Below, one piece after another: positions 30,559 through 43,067 of a stretch of 64,000 bases of DNA (position 1 is the first letter of the stretch; each line of letters begins with the position of its first letter). Both the position numbers and the translations under genes were made by a program. Source of the stretch: Micractinium sp. NFX-FRZ (Eukaryota > Chlorophyta > Trebouxiophyceae > Chlorellales > Chlorellaceae). The notes beneath the pieces were generated by a model. It was not told the DNA's origin, searched no databases, and saw only the letters and a program-made list of their open reading frames with translations. The stretch is taken from contig JAPTJF010000113.1 of assembly GCA_029339195.1 (NCBI GenBank), positions 81,390 through 145,389 on the forward strand, given 5' to 3'.

Positions 30559-31460
30559 CAGACCTCCCTGTGCTGCGCATGTCTGCTGCCAGTGTGCACT
30601 CTGTATATGTAGGTTCCATTGCACCGTGGCTTCTGACCAGTGAACAGGACAGACCCTGAAGGATGGAACAACCCTACATTGCTCTCCCTGGCGGCCGACG
30701 TGGAGTGTGTGCGCGCACCTGCGTAGGGAGCGCTGGTCGGCCGCAAGAGCCAGAGGCAGTCCGAGTTTACAGCCTTGGAGTTTGGCGTGTAGGGGGACAG
30801 GCAGCTGCATGCGCGGCCGTGCGTAGTCACCACCCGCCACATGCAGACCTGCACATGAACACAGGCAGAGGGGTGCCACGGCTCTGGCAGCCTTCAGCGG
30901 CAGGCTGCAGGCTCAGCGTTGAGCTGGTGGGGGAATGCTGGGTGTTGCGGTGGCTCTGGCTTTGTTGCAACGTGGACAGGTGACTGACTCGAGCATGGAG
31001 GTCTAGGCAGGCGGGAAGCGCTGGCGCTGCTGCCGGTGCTTGCAGCTGCCCGACGGCAGCTGCCGCCGAGCCAGCCCACTGGCTGCAGGTTTCTCACTTT
31101 CCATGTGGTGATGAAATTGTATTCAAGGATAATCCCTGCTCTTGGTCTGACTAATTGAACTCTCCTGCCTCCTTGGCCTTCTTGGTCACTTGAATTCGAC
31201 CTGACGCCGCCTGATGCGACCTGCTGCGACCTGCCTTGCTGGCGGCTATTTGCGCCCTATTTGCGCAGCTGCTCGCCCACACTGCCGCAGCACAGCACCT
31301 CATTTCTCTAAGCCCTTCTCCAACCTCCCAGCTGCGCTCTCAGAACGCCGTGGAGTGCACGCGATAGAGGCACCTTGAGCGGGGGCGGCGCAGCGGGCCC
31401 GGGTCGCCTGAGGAGGCCCTGCATTCAATTTCTGAGAGCCAGCAGCGCACACAGGCCACC
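30559..31460. promoter_or_regulatory. Intergenic region: WDR5 3' UTR and CDT2 promoter
   Basis: About 900 bp without a supported exon. ORFs here are low-complexity and lack splice support. Two identical 10-bp copies of CTATTTGCGC lie at 31246-31255 and 31257-31266, about 200 bp before the CDT2 start. They resemble an E2F-type element only loosely. The CDT2 ATG has a near-ideal GCCACCATG context. Confidence 0.4.
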
Positions 31461-34400
31461 ATGCACGGGCGCTCGCACTTGACTTCGCACTTGCTGGGGC
31501 GGCAGCTCCGCGGCGGGCCAGGTGGGGGCGCTGGGAGGGGGTTTCAAGGGTCGAAGGGTGGCTGGAACCACGCCATAAGCTGTCGGGAGCACGCCGCTGT
31601 TCAATGTGCTCGAAGCTCTCTCGCCGCCGGCGGTCGCCCCTGCAGTGCTCCACCGCCCCTTTGTGGCCGAGTTCTGCTGCGAGGGAGGCACAGTGATGAA
31701 CAACCCAGGCCTCACGGGCACCCCCGCCTTCGCGGCCGAGTACAGCAAGGTGCGGGGAGGCGGGGCGCGTTGCCTTCTGCCGCCCATTCAAACGCCGCTG
31801 CTTGCGAGCTTGCTGAGCGTCGCACGCCGCTTGCCCCGCCCAATCCTCAGATCCCTCACCACATCCCAGCTCCCTCCCCACCCTCTCCCTGCTCAGGTGT
31901 ACAACGACGGCAAGCTGCTGGCGATAGCGGATGAGGAGGGGTATGTGTCGATCGTGGATACCGCCGGCCCGCTGCCCACGGAGATGTCGGACGACTGGGG
32001 GCCCAACAAGCCCCGCGCGCAGTGGCTGGCGCACCGCAACGCCGTCTTCGACATCGCCTGGTGCAACGTGAGTGCTAAGCAGAGGGTTGCGGGGGAGGCG
32101 GAGTGGGCCCAGCACAACGGTGTGGGCAAGAGTGCTGTAGCATTCCGTGGGGCTGGGTACCGCCAGCTGGCGACAGGTGCAAGCAGCCGGGCAGGTTGGA
32201 AGTGCCGATGGCCGCCTCTCGCCCCCTCGCGCCGGCGCAGCCCGTGCATGCTTCAGTGCACCAACTACCATCCAGTATCTCACCCTGTAGCCCTGCCACT
32301 GCCGCTCTCACTTCTACCACTGGCCCTCACCCTGCCCCGCACCCTGCACACCCCTCCCCCTCCCTCGGCAGGGAGACACCCAGATGCTGACTGCCAGCGG
32401 CGACCAAACGGTGGCCCTCTGGGACACCGGCCACGCCGACCTCATCGCCTCCTTCCGTGGCCACTCTGGCAGCGTCAAGACCGTCAGCCCCATGCCCGCC
32501 ACGCACTCCGTGTTTGCGTCGGGGGCGCGGGACGGTGCGCTGATGGTGTGGGACTCGCGCGCACCCTCCTGCCCGGACGGCACCTCTGGAGAGTCCTTCC
32601 ACGCGCCCGTCATCAAGATCCAGGTGGGCGAAAGGGGAGAGGTGGGTTGCTTATCTAGAGGTAGAGGGGTGGGGACAGCTGGGAAGTGTGGTTATTGGGC
32701 ACCTCTGGAACGTCCTTGCACGTGCCAGATCACTGTACAGTGCACCTATCTCCCCGCTGCCCTGCTCCAGCCTTGGTGCGGGCCCCACCTCACAGCCCTG
32801 CCTGCCGTTCCCGCCTGCCCCGCCCCTGTGCAGGACGCGCACGCCCCCAGCGGCAAGCAGAAGCGGCGGCGCACGCCGCTGCAGGGGCGCACCCGCCCCT
32901 CCGTCACCTCCCTCACCTTCCTGCAGGGGGACGGCAACCAGCTGGCCACCGGAGGTGGGCCCGGGTGTTGGCGTGGGTGTGTTGAGAATATGGGTGCCGG
33001 GTGGTTGCTGGAAAGCCTTGCACGCGCTGCACCTGCTCTGCAGCTGCTGTCCTGGGCACCCACCGGCCCGCACTGGCTCACGCTTTGCCCTGCTGCCCTC
33101 TCCGTTCCTGCCGCCTGCCGCCTCTCATGCAAGCTCCCTTCTCTGAGCCCCACCCTCCCGTCCCCAAACCCCGCAGGCGTGGACGGTGTGGTCAAGTTCT
33201 GGGATCTGCGGCAGGCGACAGCTGCCGCCAGCGAGGCGGCGCCGGGGCTGGAGCTGGAGCGGCTGTGCGATGCCGGGGTGCCCCCCATCAGCCAGAAACA
33301 GCACGGCATCACCTCCCTCACCCTGCACCCGCAAGGTGCGCAGGGCTGCGTGCTGGGCTGGGCTGGTCTGCCGCTGGCTGGGCTGTGCACGTTGCTGCAT
33401 CGACCTGCTGCGCTGTGATGCCCTGCGGCAGCACTTGCTTCCATGCTGATGAGCGAGCCATGCCACCCCTGTGCGCTGCTGTCAAGCGCACCTGACCAAA
33501 ACTGACGCCATGCCTCCCCGTCTCCCTGCCCTGTCCCCAAGTGCAGGCAGCCAGCTGCTGGTGAGCCTGACGGGCGGCCACCACTTCATCTACGACCCGC
33601 TGCGCCCCCAGATCGGGCCAACCCGCTGGTTTGGCGGCCACACGGGTGCGTACATGCGGGGGTGGGGGTGGGAGTGGCTGCAGGTTCATGTGGCTGTGAG
33701 CTTACAGGGCGGGTCCGGGCGTGATACAAGCAAGCAGCCTTGCAGCCTTGCCAGGCGCCTGAGTAGTCTGCGAGCGCAGTCCCCTCCTGTAGCCCCAGCC
33801 CTCCCTCCGTCTCCCTCACCGCCTCCCCGCTTTCTCCCCATCCTTGCCTCCCCCTGGCCTCCCCCTGCAGTTGCCTCCTTCTATGTCAAGGCCGCGTGGA
33901 GCCCCGACGGCAGCCACATCATCAGCGGCTCGACCGACCGCAACGTCTACATCTGGCAGGTTCGGGGTGGTCTGACCTCATGAGAAGTGGCGGCGTGAGA
34001 GGAAAAACACCTTGCCTTTCTGTTGGGTGATGGGGTGCGGGTCTGGCGCAATCAGTCCTGGAGGCGGGTGACGGATCTGCCCACGCCCTGGCAAGCCAAC
34101 CAGTCAGGCGTTGCTTCTGTGCTCTGCCAACCAACTGCTGTCCGCCTCACCATCCCCTCCTGTGCCTCCTGCCTCATCTTACCGCCCCGCAGGTGGATGC
34201 CCCCGACGGCGCCAGCCCCTATGTGCTGCCAGGTCACCAGGGCGAGGTGACGGCGGTGGCCTGGTGCCCCTCCGACTTCCACCAGGCAAGCCACACCAGG
34301 GGGTGCTGATGGGTGCTTGCGGCGTACGTAATGTGTATGTATGAATGCCCCCTGGGGAAAGGTCAATGCACACAGTCGATTCCAGCCCAGGGGTTGTCAC

Positions 34401-35909
34401 GGAAGGCGCCTCCCTGCTGCTGGGCTCGGCAGGATCCTGCTGGCTCCTGCACTCCTGCTGTGTTGCCGCAAAAGCTGACAGATGCTGCCTTGCATGATCC
34501 CGCTGGGATCAGCCTCTGGTGCCTCCAACACCTGCGCTGCTGCTGCCCACGTGCTTACCTCTGCCCCGCCATTGCCGCCCTCCTTCCTGCCCCCCACCTG
34601 CTCTCACCCTCCTGGTCTGCCTGCCACCCCTCCCCTGCTGCAGATTGCCACCACTGCCGACGACGCCTCCCTCAAGGTGTGGAACATCCAGCGGCGGCAG
34701 CCAGAGGAGCAGGCAGACGATGGGGCCGCCCGCCAGGCCTGGGTGTACCCCTGGCAGCAGCAGCAGCAGGTGGCAGCGGCGGCGGCAGCGGCGGCAGCCT
34801 ATGGAGATGTGGGCCAGACGCCTGGGTCTGCCACGCCGCTGACAGGAGGCTTCGGCACGGCGTCGGCAGCAGCAGGCAGGCTGGCAGATGCCTCGCCCTG
34901 GCAGCCTTCCCCGGATGGCGGCATCGCCGCTGGCAGCGGCCGCAGCGCTGCCATGCTGGCAGGGCTGCGCGGCGGGCTGCCGGCAGGGGACGCGGGGTCG
35001 ATGGGTGCAGCGCCGCCCAGCGCCCAGCGGCAGCAGCAGCAGCAGCAGGAGGGCGAGGAGAATGTGCAGACCAACCGCCTGCACTCGGCGCAGCAGCACG
35101 CAGCGCCCGCCGACGCTCAGCAGCAGCAGCAGCAGGCGGGGCAGCCTGGGCACGTGCCCGGCTCGGCTCAGGCGCAGCGTGCGTACCACACGCCTTTTGC
35201 GGCCCATGCCGCAGCGGCGGCGGCGGCAGCAGGCGGCGGCACAGGCAGTCCCGCAGAGGGTGCCACATCTGCCCGCATCGGAGCGGGCGCCGGCACCAGC
35301 GGGCGCCCAGTCGCCAGGCGCATGGCAGACCTGCTCAATGCCGTCCCCAGCACGCGCCGCACGGTGCGGCAGCAGTCCATTCAGAGCTTCCTGCGCTCGC
35401 CAGCGGTGGGCTCCGACGCTGGCCAGGGCACGGGGCGCAAGGGCGCAGCAGGCGGCGGCGCATGCGTTGCCGCCAGCAGCCCCCGCGCCCTGGCTGCCAG
35501 CAGCAGGGACCTGGGCAGCGGCCGTCGGGCGGCAGCAGCAGCAGAGCGCAGCATTGGCGGCAGCTCAGCTGCCAAGCGGGGCTCTCCCCTGCCGGGGCTG
35601 GGCGGCTCTGCCCTCCCCTCCCCACGCGCCAAGAGGCTGCGCACGACCTTTGAGGTGGCGGGGCGCACAGCAGCGGCGGCAGGGGCGGCGGGCACAGGCT
35701 CTGCACCCAGCTGCAGCACAGCAGCAGCCGCTTTTGGCAGGCAGGGTGCGGCAGCAGCGGCACAGCTGGAGCCGTCGCCTGAGCAGGGCGTGGCGGCGGC
35801 GGCAGCGGCAGCGGCGGCGGTTGCTGTGCCCAGCAAGGGCGCAGCACTGTGCATGCAGCGGCAGCCCAGCGGCAACGAGAACCAGCTTGAAAACGTGCAG
35901 GTGGCGTGA
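31461..35909 (+). CDS. CDT2: CDT2/DTL-type CRL4 ubiquitin-ligase substrate receptor
   Basis: CDT2 recruits PCNA-bound substrates (CDT1, SET8, CDK inhibitors) to CUL4-DDB1 during S phase. Ten exons: 31461-31521, 31646-31749, 31897-32067, 32372-32623, 32834-32954, 33177-33335, 33547-33645, 33871-33959, 34193-34285, 34644-35909; 2415 nt, 804 residues. WD repeats match CDT2: LAIADEEGYV, HRNAVFDIAW, TASGDQTVALWD, and CPSDFHQIATTADD spanning a GC-AG junction. Both DDB1-contact WDxR motifs are present (WDSR 172-175, WDLR 245-248). The long tail is Gln/Ala-rich and carries a consensus PIP box QQSIQSFL (626-633) and a basic PRAKRLR motif. Exon 1 is less certain than the rest: it is chosen for its ATG context and matching phase. 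Intron 9 uses a GC donor. Confidence 0.9.
32698..32722 (+). repeat. Exon-edge echo of CDT2 exon 4 in intron 4
   Basis: This intronic 25-bp stretch matches exon 4 positions 32579-32603 with three differences, and shorter matches continue beyond it. It lies downstream of the exon it resembles. Confidence 0.6.
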
Positions 35910-36319
35910 ACAACCGGAATGCATATGTATTTTCCACATGCTGTCAACAAACATCGTCATATGCATTTATACCTCATGAATCCCCACCTTGCGCGAGCAC
36001 TGCATGCATACCTGCTAATGATTCAAACACGCTTACGATCCATATTGCGCTGCATCATATTGTGATTCGTTTGTTTGCATCAACACCAGTGTGAGGCTGC
36101 CAGAGAGCCCCAAAGGCAAGCCGAGGAAGGTGAAGCGCCCAAGGTGCCAGTGTCGGCTGGGGGACGGCCACCCTTACCACGGCCGTCTGAACGACAGGCT
36201 CAACCACAGTTGCTACACACAGGACCTCAAAATGTGTGCAGAATGGAGTACAATATAAAACACCAGTGCTGGGAGAGGAATAAAATGCCAAACTGCAAAG
36301 GCAATGGGCTACCTTTTCT
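35910..36319. other. Convergent 3' region, CDT2 / mTERF
   Basis: 410 bp, relatively AT-rich around 35920-36070 for this window. No TGTAA on either strand was found by eye, and no gene is apparent. Confidence 0.4.
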
Positions 36320-39300
36320 TCAGCAAGGGCCGCCGTCTGGCTGCTGCTCTGCCCCCGCTGCCAGCGCGGGCTTGCTGCCGCGCCGCCGCTGGGCTCTGCC
36401 TGCCGGCGCCGCCTCTCCGTCACGCCCTCTATCTGCGACAGCCGGTGCAGCCGCCCTCGAGACGGATGCCTCTGCCCAGCGCCGCGCCTCGGGGCCCTGC
36501 TGCCAGGCCGCCTGCCAAGCCTCCCACTCCTCCACCTCCACTCCCAGCCAGCGGGCAAATGCGTCGTCCCGGGGCGCCAGCTGGCCCAGCGGCAGCTGGC
36601 GGTCGGCCAGCGCGCGCGCAGCGGCGGCACGGGGCGCGATGCGGGCGGGGAGGGAGTATGTGATGTAGGCTGGGAAGGCCAGCAGCGCGCGCAGCGGACG
36701 GCCCAGCTCCTCTGCAGGGTGGGTGGGGCGGTGTGTGTGGATGTTTGAGGGTGTGGGTGGGTGGGGGATGGGGTGGGGGGCGGGCAGGCATGGAGGGTGG
36801 CGGAGCCAGGTGGGAAGCAAGGGCGGACAGCTTTAGGCAGCCGAGAAGGCACAAAAGGGGAGGGTGGGGTGGCCGCCAGCGAGGGGCAGAGAGCCGAGCA
36901 GCCAGGCGGGTGGGGCAAGCCATGGACTCATGTAGAGCAGGATGTGTGGGCAGGCCATCCTCCTGCTACCGCATCGCAGCTTGGTGACGCCCCACCCACC
37001 CACCGAGCCACCCTGCTAGCCAGCCTGCCACCCACCCCCTTGGCCAGCCAGCCAGCCAGCCACCCTTTCCACACCAGCCACCCACCCCTCAGGAAGTCCA
37101 GCTTGGCTTGGTACTTTGGCTCCGCCGCTGGGTAGAGCAGCAGGCGGGGGCAGGCGTCCAGCAGCTGGTGCAGCTCGGCAGGGGAAAATCCCAGGCGCAG
37201 CCACAAGGCCACGCGCTCCTGGTAACAGCGATGGGCGGGGGCAGGGTGTGACGTGGTTGGTGGGGAAGTGGGGGACGGCGCTGCAACTAGCATGCCGTGT
37301 GCGCCAATGTTCATAGCAGAGCACAGGAAAAGAGGCCCCAGCGAGCCCAGCTGGCAGCCCTTCCCCCAGGGCTCACCTGCAGCGTTGCCAGAGGGTACTT
37401 AGTGGCCCCTCCCTTGGCCACCACCCGCCGCAGCACGTCCCGGCTGAGCCCCAGCCCATCCCTGCACGTAGGCGGGGGGAGGTAGGGGAAGAGAACACAC
37501 CGAGTGCTGAGAGGGCAGAGCGACGCAGGAAAATGAATGCGACGCAGGGGAGGGAAGGGCAGCTGCACTGGGAAGGAAGGGCGGCAGCAAAGGACAGGAA
37601 AGGGCACCCTCAGGCAGCCATGCCGCTGGAGGAGCACCAACTCCAGCCTTAATCAAATAGAGCCGCCAGCTCCTCCTGCCCCCGCCCCAACCATGCAGCC
37701 CCGGGCCCCACCTGAGCCACGCCACAGTCTCCTGCAACCGCGACAGTGAGGACAGCAGCGCCGCTGGCTCGCGCACGTACAGCGCCCCCACCTGCGCTTG
37801 AGCACAAAACACGTTGGGGTGAGTAGCAGCGGGCAAGGCCAGCAAAGGCAAAAACCCTTGCGGCTGGCGGGGGGGCAACGGGCCCCTGTGGGCCTACCTT
37901 TGCCTGACGTTTCACTCCCTCAATGCAGCCGTTTGCTTGAACACATACCCCACCTCCCCAGGCCGCCAAAGTGTGAGCCCAGCCCTCGGCCCAGCCCTGG
38001 CCCCCACCTCGGGAAGGCGTCGCCATGCACAGTGTAGCAGGCATACACACCCCACTCGACCGCTATCCGACCCACCCCACCTCCTTCCCCAGTATGCTGC
38101 CCCACCTCGGCAGGCGTCATGCCCAGCTGGTCAGACAGGAAGGCAGCCTTGGCGGCCAGCAGGGGCGTGTCCACGCCCAGCACCTCGGGGCAGCGCATCA
38201 CACCTGTGAGTGCTCGCTCCTGCAGGGAGGGGAAGGAAGGCGGCGGGGCGGGCAGCGCGACATGTTGGGGAGGGAGGAGTGGGGTGAGTTGAGATGCACT
38301 AGAGGTGCGTGCCAGCTGCAGCTGCCAGCACGGGCGGGGAGCGGACGTGCAAGGGGCAGAGCCTCGGCAGCAGCCTGGCTGGCCAACGCCAGCAGCAGCA
38401 GCAGCAGGCAGCAGCAGCAGGGTCAGCAGTGGCGGGCGCTGGCAAAGCCCACCTGTGCCAGGCCTAGGTCGTTTGTGAAGAAGGCCAGCCGTGGTTTGAG
38501 CACCTCGTCCACGTCAGCCTGCCAGCTCAGCCGGGGGGGAGGAAGGAAAAGAGGCCAGGCAGGTGTGCACGGCAAGCCAGTCGTGGTTTGAGCATCTCCT
38601 CCGCGTCACCCCTCCAGCTCAGCAGTAATCAGGTCAGCAGTCGGGAGAGCGGCAGCAGCGTGGCGGGCAAATGGATATGCCAGATGTGCACACACGTACG
38701 GCAGCAGGCTGGAGCAGGCGGGTCCCGTCAGGCAGGCAGGCAGGTCAGTGTGTCGCAGAGCGCCCACAGCACATGACCCGCCCTGTGCACCACACCACCC
38801 TCCGGGCCCCACCTGCAGCACCGAGGGGCAGCGGTTGAGAAGCTTGAGCAGCGCCTCGGGCGGCAGCGCCAGATCTCGCCCCAGCCAGGTGAACAGGCGG
38901 CGCAGGTTGTCGGGGCGGGCGACAGCGGAGCGGAAGAGCACGGCGTGGCGGGCGAAGAGAGCCGAGATCTGCAGCGGGGGCAGGCGGTGGGGGGGAGAAG
39001 CAGAAAACAGGTTTACATGTATCGGAGGGGCGGCACAACAACCCACCCCACCCCCGCCTGGACTCTCCCCCGTCCACAACAACATGCGTCCACCCCAGCC
39101 CTCGCTCCATCCCAGACGCCTTACTTTCTCCACCCGCATCCCTCCCCACCCCACCTGGTCAGGGGGGATGCCCACGGTGAAGAGGTATGCGGCCGCCAGG
39201 TGCCAGCGCTCCACCGCCTCCGGCGACCCAAACTCCTCTGGGAACTGGCAAAACACTTTCCACCCCAGCCCGGGGCTCAGCGCCTCCAGAAGCTGCGCGG

Positions 39301-40077
39301 CAAGCACAAGTAGGGGCGGGGGCGGGGGCGGGGAAGAAATGGGATCAGGTGGAGGTGGAGGGAGGTGCAATGCGCCCGAGGACGAGGGCTTGCCCAAGGG
39401 ATGCACCAGCAAACGAGAGGGGGGAAGAGCCCACAAGCCGCCAATGGGCAGGGTTGGCCCTCCCCCACAACCCTTCCCTGTGCTTTTGGCTGGCCCTCCC
39501 CCACTCCTTTCCAGTGCCTAGAACAGCACCCACCCACCCGCCCCACCTGCAGCTTGGGAAGGACGTCACGCTGCAGCGACAGCGCCTCCGCCTCGGGTTG
39601 GGCGGCCTGCAGCGCGGCCAGCGCACGCGCCGCCTTGCCGCGGACCTGCCGCCGGTCATACAAATTGTACTGCCGGTGAAGGTAGCCAACAATGTCGGTG
39701 TCCTTGCCTGCCGGTGCAAGGTCCAGCGTCGTGCCGCCGCCGCCGCCGGGCACCGTCCCCAGCGCTAGCTGCAGCCCCGCTGCCTCTTGCGACATTGGCC
39801 CTAGCTGCTGAATGCCGCTTTGCTGCTGAAGTGCTTGGGATTGCTGCTGTTGGGGCTGCTGTAGCCACGCCTCTGCCTCTGCCGCAGCTGCAGGCGTCGC
39901 CGGTGCCGCTACCCGGCGGCCCCCGCTAAAGAGCCGCTGGGAAGGTTGCCGCCACCTCTGGGCTTTGTCGGCCACGTGGTGCGCTGCTGCACTGTCACAG
40001 GCAGCCCCGCAGGGCCTGCTGGAGTGCAAGGCAGCGTGGTCTTGCTGCAGAGGGCGGCTGGCAGCCGGGCCCCTCAT
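36320..40077 (-). CDS. mTERF family protein, organelle-targeted
   Basis: mTERF proteins are alpha-solenoids that bind organellar nucleic acid and act in transcription termination, splicing or ribosome assembly. Nine exons (minus order): 39547-40077, 39155-39292, 38813-38968, 38453-38518, 38106-38219, 37712-37791, 37377-37461, 37086-37218, 36320-36711; 1695 nt, 564 residues. Repeats show the family signature of Pro followed by Leu-rich helices: LLKLLNRCPSVLQ, GVMRCPEVLGVD, VREPAALLSSL and LLDACPRLLLYP, ending with FPAYITYSLPARIAPR as in mTERF C-termini. The leader is Arg/Ala/Ser-rich and includes QRLFSGG, suggesting mitochondrial or plastid import; which is unclear. The C-terminus is basic and Ala-rich. 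Divergent (233 bp) from a mitochondrial complex I gene. Confidence 0.88.
38576..38622 (-). repeat. Exon-edge echo of mTERF exon 4 in intron 3
   Basis: A ~45-bp segment in intron 3 repeats the start of exon 4 with its acceptor side (plus ~38484-38530), with scattered substitutions. The copy lies upstream of the real exon in transcription order. Confidence 0.6.
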
Positions 40078-40310
40078 CTGTGCAGCTCAGAGCACGGTGC
40101 ACTTGTCCAACAAACCCCTCGAGTTTGCCGACACGCTCGAAAGCTGGGCGCTTCGAAGCCAGACCTGTCCCATGCTTTGGGCCACGCTGTCGCAGCATGG
40201 CGCGCCCATTCAGCCTCTCGAGGCCACCGTAGCGTCAATCGGCTTGATCGCGATAGCGGAGGGTTCAAGATCGCCGGGGAGGGACTGCAGGCAGCGCAGT
40301 GAAAGCAGCT
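40078..40310. promoter_or_regulatory. Divergent promoter region, mTERF / NUO8
   Basis: Shortest head-to-head spacer in the window (233 bp). Both flanking products are predicted to be organellar, so co-regulation is plausible. No motif was identified with confidence. Confidence 0.45.
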
Positions 40311-42438
<2,128 letters not shown>

Positions 42439-43067
42439 TGACGTGGCGATGATGATGTGGCTGCTGAGCTGGCACCTCCGCTCAGTGGCGATTTGAAGTT
42501 GCCGAGCTGCGGCTTGGGTTGCCGCTGAGCTAGCAGCCAGCCGACGGGCGCCGAATATTAGATGGCGGCTGGTAGGCCGCGCTCAGACGGCGCAGGCGCC
42601 AGCGCACGCCGCAGCCAGCAGCCGGTTGTGGAAGGCAGGCAGGCAGGCAGCTGAAGCTGCCAGCGCTGCCATGCAAAAGGGGAGCCCCTGGGTACGGGGC
42701 TCAAGCAGGGCTTTGCTCTAATCGCACACATATCTCACACAGCACTAGCTTCCGGCCAGCTGCGCACCATGTACCGTTGTTTTCTGGCCAATGCCCACGG
42801 CAGCGCTCTTGGGTGGTTGATCCACCGGCTGCGTTGCTCCGCCAGGCCTTCCCGTGTGTAACTACCTGCTGTGCATTCAGACTGTTGCAGCGGATCAAGC
42901 CGTGGCTTTCACATTTGCTTGGCTAGCTGCCACAAACAACAGGGTGGAAGGCATGTCGAGCAGGGAGGGGAGATAGCATGGCATGGCAGTGCAAAACAAA
43001 CCCTGCGCCAAAAAGGCTGTGGGGCGGCAGCATACATTCAATGAAGAGGGCCACCCCCTTGCCCTTC
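42439..43067. other. Convergent 3' region, NUO8 / KH protein
   Basis: 629 bp with no supported exon. It holds TGTAA at 42857-42861 on plus, a likely NUO8 polyadenylation signal with a ~420-nt 3' UTR. I found no TGTAA for the minus-strand gene. Confidence 0.5.

Noticed and set aside
30663..30983. ORF between the WDR5 and CDT2 genes
   Set aside because: No family, no splice consistency, composition of UTR or intergenic DNA.
31461..35909. WDR5 and CDT2 as a recent tandem duplication of one WD40 gene
   Set aside because: Blade sequences, intron positions and tails differ; each matches its own ancient family.
40299..40310. GTG-initiated extension of NUO8
   Set aside because: A nuclear gene with an ATG four codons later; the presequence is complete from 40311.
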